Positions 14,801 through 23,335 of a stretch of 44,190 nt of DNA are shown piece after piece. Under the pieces are notes generated by a model. The model ran no database searches. It saw nothing but the letters and a program-made list of their open reading frames with translations, and had not been told where the DNA came from. Source of the DNA: Pseudoalteromonas arctica (lineage in GTDB: Bacteria > Pseudomonadota > Gammaproteobacteria > Enterobacterales > Alteromonadaceae); NCBI RefSeq assembly GCF_012927645.1, contig NZ_JABBMT010000030.1, forward strand, positions 1 through 44,190, in the 5' to 3' direction. Both the position numbers and the translations under genes were made by a program. Every line of letters starts with the position of its first letter. The first letter of the stretch is position 1.

Positions 14801-15307
14801 ATGAAACTTTATAAAATTCTAAATCTAGGATTTATATCGTATTGCAGCTTGCTTTTAGCAGGCTGTAATACAGTTTCATATCAACCTGATAGCCTTCGTG
14901 GTGGCTATAGTGATGCAGTGTTGGGTAATGGTGAGTACCGCGTTACATACCAAGGTAATGGTGATATAAGCTCAATACAAGCACTTGACTTTGCACTTTT
15001 GCGAGCAAGCGTAATTGCTATGAATAATCAATCGGAATTTGCCATAGTTAGTAAGATGCTGCTCACAATAGAAACTGTAAAAATAGACTTAAATTTACCT
15101 TATATTTATAAACCCACAGCGAGGTTAACTTTATCACTAAAGAATGATGAAGATTTAACTTCAGCTTTAGTTTCATGTGAATTAATTGGTTATTATGTAA
15201 CGATAAAAAACCAGAGTCGTGATTTTGCCTTTAAACCGCGTGAGTGTATCGCTAGATTGAAGGCTAAATATCAATTAGCAGCAAGTAAGAATAGGGTCAC
15301 CCATTAG
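14801..15307 (+). CDS. CC0125/CC1285-type lipoprotein
   Basis: The 168-aa product has a lipoprotein signal: basic start, hydrophobic core and lipobox Leu-Ala-Gly-Cys with Cys22. The next part, Gly-Gly-Tyr-Ser-Asp-Ala-x-Leu-x-x-x-x-Tyr-Arg-Val-Thr-Tyr-Gln-Gly-Asn-Gly followed by Asp-Phe-Ala-Leu-Leu-Arg-Ala, matches the CC0125/CC1285 lipoprotein family as I recall it. Its molecular role is unknown. I use ATG 14801, not the GTG one codon earlier. It starts 6 bp after the preceding gene, so it may be co-transcribed. Confidence 0.75.
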   Translation: MKLYKILNLGFISYCSLLLAGCNTVSYQPDSLRGGYSDAVLGNGEYRVTYQGNGDISSIQALDFALLRASVIAMNNQSEFAIVSKMLLTIETVKIDLNLPYIYKPTARLTLSLKNDEDLTSALVSCELIGYYVTIKNQSRDFAFKPRECIARLKAKYQLAASKNRVTH

Positions 15308-16042
15308 AAAGTTCCGGTCAAGTAGGCAGCTGTGTTTTCTTGATCTTTTTATTCAAAAAACCAAGTGTTGTTACTTTTTAAACTCACTTTAAATATGACT
15401 ATGCATCCAGTAATGGAGTCGATTGGTGTGAATATGCACAATTGTGTCATGGCGAGGGATACCTTGCTCAAGGGAACATACTTCCTGAGCCAATCGAATC
15501 TATCATGACCAAAGTCTTCAATATCCTCCTAACCTCGGCACCCATATACAACAGCGCTGACAGCTAAGAATATGATATCAAAAAGCTTGTGAATAACTTT
15601 ACCCAGCTGGCGAGGGTCGTCAATTGATTCGAAATATTTAAATAGCTGTATATCAGGGGATGGGTATACTCCTTAAAAAGGAGTATGAGATCATACTTTT
15701 AAGTCAAGGTAAAGTTCGTGATCTTGCCCTGGGTATTTATCTGCTTAGGGAAAACTAAAAAATAGTTGAAAAACCATGCAGCTCAGATAATATGTATGTG
15801 CTTAACTTTCGCTTTTTTGAGTTTAATTAATACCCAGTCTGGTTTTGTTCGATTATTGCTCCCTTTTACTACCACCCTATAAAAATTACTCTATCAGTTG
15901 TAACTTATACGAGTTCAAGTGATAGGGGTTTAATACGTATTTGTTTTTGCTTAATTTTTTAATGGCACGTTTTTAGCTGTATTCTTATAACACATTTTTA
16001 GCTATAGCCTTGTTACTAGGCTTAATTAAGTAAGGAACGCAC
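15308..16042. other. Boundary between island and core genes; gene scar and hairpin
   Basis: No intact gene is seen. A start-less open stretch of 61 codons at 15382-15567 (containing Asp-Trp-Cys-Glu-Tyr-Ala and Asn-Ile-Leu-Pro-Glu-Pro-Ile) reads like the end of a lost protein. A perfect 9-bp hairpin with a 3-nt loop lies at 15666-15686 (ATACTCCTT/AAGGAGTAT). The AT-rich part from about 15900 probably holds the promoter of the gene at 16043. The island's right border probably lies here, but no attachment site or tRNA was found. Confidence 0.45.
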
Positions 16043-16498
16043 ATGCAAGTTAAAACAATCCAAGAAGTGTACGACTGGACTGTACTCTTTCACACGCAAA
16101 TGGCGGCTAACTTTTTTAGTCTCAGAGATGATTTAGCAGAGCATAACCGTATGCTCGTAGACTATTTTGTAGAGTACGAAAAAAAGCTAGCTGAAGATTT
16201 AGTGGGCTTTAAAGCGATCACAAAAATCAATACCTTAGATACTTATTGTTACGAATACTTTGCTGAAAACTCTGAACTGATTAATTTTACAGATTTAAAT
16301 CGAGATACGCGTGTTGATGAGCAAGCCATGCAAGGTTATATATCAGATCAACATCAAAAGGTGATCAATCTTTATGAATACCTACTTAGTCGTGCAGAAA
16401 CTCCAGCAGGCAACGAGAAATTAGCGCAATTGTTAGAGCTTGAGCAGCAAGGTTTAAAGCAGATGATACAAAGCGCTAATCGTCATATGGATATGTAA
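16043..16498 (+). CDS. Conserved hypothetical protein, helical (ferritin-like size)
   Basis: A 151-aa acidic protein, almost wholly alpha-helical, with repeated His/Glu/Asp/Tyr positions (Leu-Phe-His-Thr-Gln-Met; Glu-His-Asn; Asp-Gln-His-Gln-Lys) and a Met/His end (Asn-Arg-His-Met-Asp-Met). I do not recognise the family. The layout could be a ferritin-like or other helical bundle, but a paired metal-binding motif is not clear. AAGGAACGCAC precedes the ATG. It faces ppx across a shared terminator and is the first core-like gene after the island. Confidence 0.6.
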   Translation: MQVKTIQEVYDWTVLFHTQMAANFFSLRDDLAEHNRMLVDYFVEYEKKLAEDLVGFKAITKINTLDTYCYEYFAENSELINFTDLNRDTRVDEQAMQGYISDQHQKVINLYEYLLSRAETPAGNEKLAQLLELEQQGLKQMIQSANRHMDM

Positions 16499-16508
16499 TA
16501 GAGAACCT

Positions 16509-16536
16509 AATTTGGATAGCCAAGGCTATCCAAATT
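16509..16536. terminator. Bidirectional terminator between convergent genes
   Basis: AATTTGGATAGC and GCTATCCAAATT form a perfect 12-bp stem with a 4-nt loop (CAAG) between the 151-aa gene and ppx. T/A-rich ends on both sides suit termination from either strand. Confidence 0.75.
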
Positions 16537-16552
16537 TAGCTATGTCTGTAAA

Positions 16553-18040
16553 TCATACAAAGTCGATTAAAAACCCCACCTTTTTCAGATACCTTTGTTC
16601 TTGCTGTAAATCTGCCAGCAGCAGGGTTTGTTCGTTGAGCCATCCAAGTGGAAACTGCAATAGCATACTGTTGCCTTTTACTGAAACGGTTAACTCCTGA
16701 TGTTGATCATTAAGACGTTTTTGGTTTAATAATATAGCCAGCCTGAGTAGTACAATTAACTGTAATATTTGATAGTGCGGCAGCGAGAGTAAAGTTGGAA
16801 ATTCTTCTAAACGAATTTTTTTACGGTAAAAACGTATCATGCAGCTTAATAGCGTTTGTTGCTGTTGAGTAAACCCCGGTAGTTGGCTGTTTTCAACTAC
16901 ATATGCGCTGTGTTTATGTAAACCTGATGAGTTAATACCTAAACCTATTTCGTGTAATTGCGCTGCCCATAGCAGCAATTGATGATTATCTAATGAGTCG
17001 AGCTGCCATTCTTTTTGTACTTGTAGAAATAGCCAATCGGCAGTATTGGCAACACGTTGTGCGTGTACTTTATCGATTGTGTTTCTTTCGCTTAAATTAG
17101 CTATGGTATTAGTACGTATATCTTTAAGCGCTAACTTTTGCTGCATTTCATGCAATAGACCTTCGCGTAGTGAGAAGTCACTGTAATCCATCTCTTTAAT
17201 ATCAAACAATTGAAAAGTAGCGATTAAAATAGCCAGCCCACCACAAATGCTCACTTGGCGCTCTGGGCTTAACCCTTCAATCAATAGGTTATCGATAGTT
17301 TTTGCTGCTATAAATTGAATTTTAAGTTCGATCAATCGCTCTAGGGTGATATTTTTTTGTTCAGGATCGTTTGCGCTGATCATCGCTAAGATTGATTTTA
17401 TTGTGCCTGATGTGCCAACCACTGATTGCCAGCCAGCACTAATATAATTGGCAAAAATAACTTCAAGTTCTTGCTCTGCTTTTATTTGTGCTTTGCTAAA
17501 GCGTTTATCGTTAATAATACCATCGGCAAAAAATTGTTTGGTATAACTTACACAGCCCATATTGCGACTTGTTAGCAGTTTATGCTTAAAATGTTTGCCA
17601 ATAATGAGCTCGGTACTACCGCCACCAATATCAATCACTAAGCGATTTTCATTATGGTGAATGTAATGGGCAACGCCTTGATAGATTAAGCGTGCTTCTT
17701 CTTGCCCAGATATCACATCAATATGATAGGGAAAAACAGTACTTGCTTGAGTTAAAAACGAATTAATGTTTTTAGCGCGTCTTAATGTGTAGGTTGCAGC
17801 AATTTTTACATTGCTGGCAGGGAAGTCTTGTAGCGTTGTTGCAAACTGCTTCAGGATCGCCAGCGCTCTATCAATCACGGTTTGGTTTAATTGATTTTTG
17901 TCGTCTAAGCCATCAGCTAAATATACGCGTTGTTTTTCTTTATGCAAAATTTGTAGATTGCCATCCACCTCTCTTGCTACGACTAAATGAAAGCTGTTTG
18001 ATCCTAAGTCAACCGCAGCAATTGAGGGGTAATCATTCAT
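16553..18040 (-). CDS. ppx: Exopolyphosphatase (Ppx/GppA family)
   Basis: The 495-aa product has an N-terminal actin-like fold with Ala-Val-Asp-Leu-Gly-Ser-Asn-Ser-Phe-His-Leu (residues 9-19) and the second phosphate loop Asp-Ile-Gly-Gly-Gly-Ser-Thr-Glu-Leu-Ile. A C-terminal HD-like helical part has Leu-Trp-Ala-Ala-Gln-Leu-His-Glu-Ile-Gly. It removes terminal phosphates from polyphosphate; GppA paralogs also hydrolyse pppGpp. Its start overlaps the end of ppk by 8 bp, and this ppk-ppx operon order argues for Ppx rather than GppA. Transcription probably comes from the ppk Pho-box promoter. Confidence 0.92.
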   Translation of the reverse strand: MNDYPSIAAVDLGSNSFHLVVAREVDGNLQILHKEKQRVYLADGLDDKNQLNQTVIDRALAILKQFATTLQDFPASNVKIAATYTLRRAKNINSFLTQASTVFPYHIDVISGQEEARLIYQGVAHYIHHNENRLVIDIGGGSTELIIGKHFKHKLLTSRNMGCVSYTKQFFADGIINDKRFSKAQIKAEQELEVIFANYISAGWQSVVGTSGTIKSILAMISANDPEQKNITLERLIELKIQFIAAKTIDNLLIEGLSPERQVSICGGLAILIATFQLFDIKEMDYSDFSLREGLLHEMQQKLALKDIRTNTIANLSERNTIDKVHAQRVANTADWLFLQVQKEWQLDSLDNHQLLLWAAQLHEIGLGINSSGLHKHSAYVVENSQLPGFTQQQQTLLSCMIRFYRKKIRLEEFPTLLSLPHYQILQLIVLLRLAILLNQKRLNDQHQELTVSVKGNSMLLQFPLGWLNEQTLLLADLQQEQRYLKKVGFLIDFV

Positions 18041-20120
18041 TATTGTAATTGCCTTCCCATTTTTTTAAGTGATCATAAATAGCTATTTGCGAACGTATTT
18101 TTTTACGATTACCGCGTCTAACATAATGATTTTTTTGTTCGCTATCAATAATGCGGGCTTTGGTGCGATCTTTAAATTGTAGTTCAAGTACGTCAATAAT
18201 GAGTTGTTTTAGTTTTTCATCATAAATAGGCACGCCAACTTCAACTCGATGATCTAGATTACGGGTCATCCAATCTGCGGATGAAATATATACTTTTTCG
18301 TCACCATTATTAGCAAACACCATCACTCGTGGGTGCTCTAAAAATCGGTCAACAATGCTAATAACCCGAATGTTGTCGCTAAAATTATTGAGCCCTGGCA
18401 CTAAGGAACACATGCCGCGGACAATAATGCGAATTTTAACACCGCTACGAGCGGCTAAGTACAAACAGTCAATCAGCTCTTTATCTACTAAGTTGTTTAT
18501 TTTTAAAGTTATTCTGCCGACTTTACCATTTTCAACATGGGTTATTTCCTGATGAATTAAACCAAGCAACAGCTGTCGAGCATTGACTGGAGATATCATT
18601 AAGTGCTCGAACACAAAGGGTTTATAACTACTTTCGATAAACTTAAATACGCTATCGCTTTCGTCACAAATTCCTTGATGCTTAGTAAATAGGCTAAAAT
18701 CAGTGTAAATTTTGGCAGTTTTTTCGTGAAAATTGCCAGTGCCAATATGAGCGTATTTAACGATTTGGCCTTTCTCTTTACGATGCACAATACATAACTT
18801 ACTGTGGACTTTAAGTGCAGGGATACCAAAAATAACTTTGATACCCGCAGCGCTCAGGACCTTCGCCCACTCGATATTATTTTGTTCATCAAAGCGTGCT
18901 TTGAGTTCAACCATTACCGTGACTTTTTTACCGTTTTTAGCTGCATTGATTAATGAGGAAATTAACCGTGATTTGCTGGCTACACGATAGATATTTACTT
19001 TAATCTGCGTTACTTTTGGGTCAAATGCTGCTTGGCGTACATACTCTAATAAATGATTAAATGTGTGGTAAGGGTAATAAAGTAAAATATCTTGCTTGCT
19101 GATGGCATCAAACACACTGGCATGATTATTAAAAGCACTACTTTGTAAGGCTGGAAGTTTTTTGTTTTCTAAATATTGCCGACCAACATTAGGAAAGCCA
19201 ATAAAGTCTCTAAAATTACGATAACGGCCGCCTGGGATCAACGCATCGTGGTGGGTTACACCCAAGCGCTTTTTCATTACTTTTAGTATCGATTCAGGCA
19301 TTGTTTGGTCGTAAACTAAGCGTACTGGTTCTGCATAAATACGTTGTTTTAGCCCCTTAGACATTTTATCTAAAATGCCTTCTTCTAGTTCATCATCAAG
19401 GTTATATTCGGCATCTCGAGTTAGTTTTATGGCGTACCCTTGAATGTTATCAAAGTCAAAAAAGCTACTAAAAATATCACTTAAAAAGAAGGTTATTATA
19501 TCGTCTAGCATCACAATAGTTTTGTGACGACGGGTTTTTTCAGGAGGTAAAATAATAAACCTTGGTACCCGATCGGTAGGTACCTCAAGCATGGCGTAAT
19601 GGCTTTTATCATTATTCATTTCAACAAGTATATAGGTCATAGTGTCGTTGATTTGATCTGAATAATCTTTATTCTCATCTAATAAAATAGGCGATATATG
19701 CTGCAATACATTATCGTGGAAGAAGTTTTTTAACCAGTTGATATGAAATTCGTTAAGCTGCTCAGGGCGGTCGACATGAATATTATGGGCAATTAGGTCT
19801 TTTAGAATTTGCTCATGGATCAGATTAAATTTTTTGCCTAATAGCAATACTTTTTGTTGGATTTGGGTAAGTAAAATTTCGTCTTCATCAAAGTTGGTAT
19901 CAGGAAGTTTGTTTAATAAAATACGCCGTTTTACATCAGCGACCCGGACTCTGAAAAACTCATCTAAATTGTTCGAGAAGATCCCCAAAAAACGAATACG
20001 TTCAATAATCGGGTTGCTTTTATCTTTAGCTTCTTGTAAAACACGATCGTTAAAAGACAGCCAACTTAGCTCTGGGGCAAAATAATTAATTGTTTGAGGC
20101 GCATCAGTACAGGCGTTCAT
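18033..20120 (-). CDS. ppk: Polyphosphate kinase
   Basis: This 695-aa PPK1 reversibly makes polyphosphate from ATP. It starts Phe-Ala-Pro-Glu-Leu-Ser-Trp-Leu-Ser-Phe-Asn-Asp-Arg-Val-Leu, the family's N-terminal signature. It has the phospholipase-D-like catalytic halves: Leu-Lys-Val-His-Ser-Lys-Leu with the probable phospho-His, then His-Ile-Gly-Thr-Gly-Asn-Phe-His-Glu-Lys-Thr-Ala, and later Phe-Leu-Glu-His-Pro-Arg-Val. Length is normal. A Pho box lies 46 bp upstream of the ATG, so induction by phosphate starvation is likely. Confidence 0.96.
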   Translation of the reverse strand: MNACTDAPQTINYFAPELSWLSFNDRVLQEAKDKSNPIIERIRFLGIFSNNLDEFFRVRVADVKRRILLNKLPDTNFDEDEILLTQIQQKVLLLGKKFNLIHEQILKDLIAHNIHVDRPEQLNEFHINWLKNFFHDNVLQHISPILLDENKDYSDQINDTMTYILVEMNNDKSHYAMLEVPTDRVPRFIILPPEKTRRHKTIVMLDDIITFFLSDIFSSFFDFDNIQGYAIKLTRDAEYNLDDELEEGILDKMSKGLKQRIYAEPVRLVYDQTMPESILKVMKKRLGVTHHDALIPGGRYRNFRDFIGFPNVGRQYLENKKLPALQSSAFNNHASVFDAISKQDILLYYPYHTFNHLLEYVRQAAFDPKVTQIKVNIYRVASKSRLISSLINAAKNGKKVTVMVELKARFDEQNNIEWAKVLSAAGIKVIFGIPALKVHSKLCIVHRKEKGQIVKYAHIGTGNFHEKTAKIYTDFSLFTKHQGICDESDSVFKFIESSYKPFVFEHLMISPVNARQLLLGLIHQEITHVENGKVGRITLKINNLVDKELIDCLYLAARSGVKIRIIVRGMCSLVPGLNNFSDNIRVISIVDRFLEHPRVMVFANNGDEKVYISSADWMTRNLDHRVEVGVPIYDEKLKQLIIDVLELQFKDRTKARIIDSEQKNHYVRRGNRKKIRSQIAIYDHLKKWEGNYNNE

Positions 20121-20165
20121 TATCTATTCCTTGGATAGCGATAGAACACAATATAAAGCACGTAG

Positions 20166-20183
20166 ATGACAGAAAAATGACAA
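20166..20183 (-). promoter_or_regulatory. Pho box upstream of ppk
   Basis: Read on the minus strand, TTGTCATTTTTCTGTCAT has two PhoB half-sites (TTGTCAT and CTGTCAT) with the standard 4-bp A/T spacer, close to the enterobacterial consensus CTGTCATAWAWCTGTCAY. It sits 46 bp before the ppk ATG and directly abuts the hairpin at 20183-20206. Strong candidate for PhoB activation of ppk-ppx. Confidence 0.8.
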
Positions 20184-20206
20184 ACGTGTCACTTTTGTGA
20201 CACGTT
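20183..20206 (-). terminator. Hairpin between the gcvR-like gene and ppk, followed by T-run
   Basis: AACGTGTCAC and GTGACACGTT form a perfect 10-bp stem with a 4-nt loop. On the minus strand the T-rich stretch after it (TTGTCATTTTT) is the Pho box itself. It probably ends the upstream gcvR-like transcript, with ppk then starting from its own promoter. Confidence 0.65.
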
Positions 20207-20229
20207 AAGTGGTTGGCTTTTTGAGTACT

Positions 20230-20736
20230 TTAAGTATCTTCGATATCAACAATTAAATCGGAGGTGATTGCTTCAAGTGCCGCGACTACTTCATTTTTAT
20301 TTATGCCTGAAGGCAAAGTAACTGTTGCTACGGCACTAAAAATTGGTAGCCCCCAGTTTGGTGCGCTTTGCTGCTTGGAGTTCAAGTGGGTGATATTTAC
20401 CCCCTTGTGACGCAATACACCGGCAAGCTCTTGGATAATACCTGGTCGATCATTACTAGTGATCACAAAATTAAGTTGTTCAGCGGGTGTGTCGAGTAAT
20501 TCATGTGCGCCTGTTTCAATCCGTACTTCTAATTGTGGTAAGCCATATAATGCATCTTGTAATTCTTGTTGATGTTCGGCTGGTACTGTCACTTCGATAA
20601 TGCCAGCAAAATGACCTGCTAAATGACTTAAGTTACTGGTGAGCCAGTTACCATGATGATTTAAAATTGTAGAAGAAATATCCTCCACAAGTCCAGAGCG
20701 ATCTTCTCCCAAAATTGTTATAACTAATTGCTTCAT
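20230..20736 (-). CDS. GcvR-like ACT-domain regulatory protein
   Basis: The 168-aa product has two ACT domains: residues 1-85 start Lys-Gln-Leu-Val-Ile-Thr-Ile-Leu-Gly-Glu-Asp-Arg-Ser-Gly-Leu-Val, and residues 88-168 contain Leu-Asn-Phe-Val-Ile-Thr-Ser-Asn-Asp-Arg-Pro-Gly-Ile-Ile. This is the layout of the glycine cleavage system repressor GcvR, which acts by binding GcvA and senses glycine. No DNA-binding domain is present, as expected. No gcv gene is in the window, so I keep the family name without a symbol. Confidence 0.8.
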   Translation of the reverse strand: MKQLVITILGEDRSGLVEDISSTILNHHGNWLTSNLSHLAGHFAGIIEVTVPAEHQQELQDALYGLPQLEVRIETGAHELLDTPAEQLNFVITSNDRPGIIQELAGVLRHKGVNITHLNSKQQSAPNWGLPIFSAVATVTLPSGINKNEVVAALEAITSDLIVDIEDT

Positions 20737-21083
20737 ATATAATTCCTAAAGATTGCTGTAATTAAATAATAAATGTCGATGTATAAAATTGTTGTTATAT
20801 AAAAAGAACCGAATTGAGTATTAACTTAGTCCCTAAATTTGTCCAATTTTTTTGCCAATAGTTCAGTGTAAAAATAGTGTGAGTTTATAGTTTGGATTAT
20901 CTAAAAGTTTGTTTGTTAAAAATAAATTACTCAGTTTAAATATTTCAAGCTATTGAATATAAACCTCGTTTGTTTTGTTATACAGAATATAATCGCAAAG
21001 CCTTAGTAATTATGACGCCTGTAACAATATTGTCATCTTGGTGAAATATAATCTTCCCAACGTTAAGATTTATAGGTGTTTTG
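20737..21083. other. Divergent promoter region gcvR-like / pstC
   Basis: A 347-bp AT-rich gap between two divergent genes. It holds the pst Pho box (21019-21036). The rest shows no coding frame; promoters for both directions must lie here. Confidence 0.6.
21019..21036 (+). promoter_or_regulatory. Pho box upstream of pstC
   Basis: CTGTAACAATATTGTCAT holds two PhoB half-sites (CTGTAAC, TTGTCAT) 11 bp apart, 47 bp before the pstC ATG. AATATAAT at 21044-21051 lies at a reasonable distance to act as -10, as in PhoB-dependent promoters where the Pho box replaces the -35. Confidence 0.75.
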
Positions 21084-23321
21084 ATGACTTCCAATCCGAA
21101 TAAACCGTCTTTTAATGCGGATAGAAGCCGTCTATTTAAAGATCGGTTTGCCAAATTTAGCATTACCGCTGGCGGTATCATGGTATTAATAGCTTTGTTA
21201 TTGATATTTTTCTATTTATTGTATGTCGTGCAACCTATTTTTGAGTCAGCGAAAGTAGAAATGCGTGATAGCTTTGCGCTTAGCAATGCTGAAGAAATTG
21301 TCGGCCTAGGTGTGGAGGAGCAAAGTGAAGTTGCTTTTTTACTGAATAAGGAAGGGGAGGTTGATTTTTACAGTGTTGAAATAAAAGGTTTTGGTCAAAA
21401 GCTGGCTAGCTTAGCTGTGCCACTTGATAGCGAAGTGAGTAGTTTTGCAACAAGTGCACCATTTCAAGGGCATTACGCATACGGACTAGAAAATGGATCT
21501 GTAGTTTTAGTTGCCCCTAAATTCTTAGTTACCTTTCCTAATAACGAACGTAAATTAACACCTCGCTTAGGTTATCCGTTGGGTGAAGATAAACCATTAC
21601 AAGTTGATATTGATGGCGCAGCAATTAAACAGTTTGCCTTTAGTCATTATGAAGATAAAACGGCTGTTGTGGCAGTTACTGCTGATAAACGTATAATTTT
21701 TAGCAGTTTTGTCTCAGAAGAAAATATGTTCAGCGGTGAAGTCGAATGGGTTGTTGAACGCACTGAGCTTGATGTTGAGGGGCGTGTTGACCAATTGTTA
21801 ATGTCGCCAGATACCACCCGCATTTTTGTGCGCTCAGCAAATCAAATTTATATTTACGATACTCGCAATCCAAGTGAGGTTGAGCTGATCCAAATACTGG
21901 CAGCTAATGAAGAAAATGCCAATTTGGTTTCAGCGCAATTATTAGCCGGTGCTAACTCGCTGATGTTAGCGAATGATAATGGTGAAGTTTCGCAGTGGTT
22001 TGAAATTAATACTGACGATGGCCGTGAGTATCAAAAAATACGCGGGTTTGAAACCGCAAAGCAGCCTAAGTTAGATATATTTACTGAGTTTTATCGTCGT
22101 ACTTTCTTTACCACTAGCAGCAACGGCGAATTAGGTGTTTATTACACCACCAGTGAAGCAAAGCTTTGGCAGGGTAAAATTAGTGAAGGGCCGATTGAAA
22201 ACTTTGCCATTGCACCTCGCTCAAATGCAGCGCTTATCTTAGCGGATAATAAACTGATCGTTGTTGAAGTTCATAATGAACACCCAGAGGTGACTTGGTC
22301 GGCTTTATGGCAAGAAGTATGGTATGAGGGTTACCCGGAGCCCGGTTATATTTGGCAATCAACGTCTGCCGGTGATGACTTTGAAGCTAAATTCTCTTTA
22401 GTGCCAATTTCATTCGGAACTATAAAAGCGGCTTTATATGCGATGCTATTTGCAGTGCCGATTGCACTTTCTGCGGCAATTTACACCGCTTATTTTATGT
22501 CTGGTTCATTGCGAAAAGTAGTTAAACCAACTGTTGAAATTATGGAAGCATTACCAACTGTAATTTTAGGGTTCTTAGCAGGTTTGTGGCTTGCGCCGTT
22601 GATAGAGGAGCATTTACCCGCGATTGTTGGCCTGTTATTCATGCTGCCGCTGGGTATTTTGGCAACCGCATTTGGTTGGACTAAAGTACCACAAAGCATT
22701 CGCCATCGCGTTCCTGATGGGGCTCATTCAATCTTACTGATTCCAGTACTGCTGTTAATTGGCTGGTTGGCGTTTGCAATGAGTGGTGCAATAGAGCTTT
22801 GGATGTTTGACGGTAATGTACGTCAATATCTGACCAATGAATTAGGGATGACATTTGACCAACGTAATTCACTTGTGGTGGGTATTGCGATGGGGTTTGC
22901 GGTTATTCCGACCATTTTCTCTATCGCAGAAGATGCGGTGTTTAGTGTGCCTAAGCATTTATCAAACGGTTCATTAGCGCTAGGTGCAACACAATGGCAA
23001 ACCTTGGTTAGTGTGGTGTTATTAACCGCCAGCCCTGGTATTTTCTCTGCGGTGATGATGGGCTTAGGCCGTGCCGTAGGTGAAACGATGATTGTACTAA
23101 TGGCTACGGGTAATACACCAATAATGGATTGGAGTATTTTTCAAGGTATGCGTACTTTGGCCGCTAATATTGCAGTAGAAATGCCAGAATCAGAAGTGGG
23201 TAGTTCACACTATCGAATTTTATTCTTAGCCGCTTTTGTATTGTTCATATTCACCTTTATTTTCAACACAATTGCTGAGTTTGTGCGTCAGCAGTTGCGT
23301 GATAAATACAGCTCGATGTAA
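21084..23321 (+). CDS. pstC: Phosphate ABC transporter permease PstC (long form)
   Basis: The product is 745 aa, more than twice the E. coli PstC. It has one membrane segment at about 28-52, a large periplasmic insertion (about 55-430) of beta-propeller-like character, then the permease core (about 440-740) with the BPD permease signature around Ser-Asn-Gly-Ser-Leu-Ala-Leu-Gly-Ala-Thr. With PstA it forms the inner-membrane channel for phosphate. I use ATG 21084 rather than the TTG one codon earlier. pstA follows after 14 bp. The long form is known in marine gammaproteobacteria. No pstS lies upstream. Confidence 0.92.
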   Translation: MTSNPNKPSFNADRSRLFKDRFAKFSITAGGIMVLIALLLIFFYLLYVVQPIFESAKVEMRDSFALSNAEEIVGLGVEEQSEVAFLLNKEGEVDFYSVEIKGFGQKLASLAVPLDSEVSSFATSAPFQGHYAYGLENGSVVLVAPKFLVTFPNNERKLTPRLGYPLGEDKPLQVDIDGAAIKQFAFSHYEDKTAVVAVTADKRIIFSSFVSEENMFSGEVEWVVERTELDVEGRVDQLLMSPDTTRIFVRSANQIYIYDTRNPSEVELIQILAANEENANLVSAQLLAGANSLMLANDNGEVSQWFEINTDDGREYQKIRGFETAKQPKLDIFTEFYRRTFFTTSSNGELGVYYTTSEAKLWQGKISEGPIENFAIAPRSNAALILADNKLIVVEVHNEHPEVTWSALWQEVWYEGYPEPGYIWQSTSAGDDFEAKFSLVPISFGTIKAALYAMLFAVPIALSAAIYTAYFMSGSLRKVVKPTVEIMEALPTVILGFLAGLWLAPLIEEHLPAIVGLLFMLPLGILATAFGWTKVPQSIRHRVPDGAHSILLIPVLLLIGWLAFAMSGAIELWMFDGNVRQYLTNELGMTFDQRNSLVVGIAMGFAVIPTIFSIAEDAVFSVPKHLSNGSLALGATQWQTLVSVVLLTASPGIFSAVMMGLGRAVGETMIVLMATGNTPIMDWSIFQGMRTLAANIAVEMPESEVGSSHYRILFLAAFVLFIFTFIFNTIAEFVRQQLRDKYSSM

Positions 23322-23335
23322 GTGGGAGACAAGAC

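Noticed and set aside
15382..15567. 61-codon open stretch in the island border
   Set aside because: There is no start codon with a ribosome site; at most it is the remnant of a lost gene, mentioned only within the intergenic entry.
1..16042. tRNA gene or attachment site marking the island border
   Set aside because: I looked for cloverleaf-like ends and flanking direct repeats around the recombinase and the 15.3-16.0 kb gap and saw none I could support.
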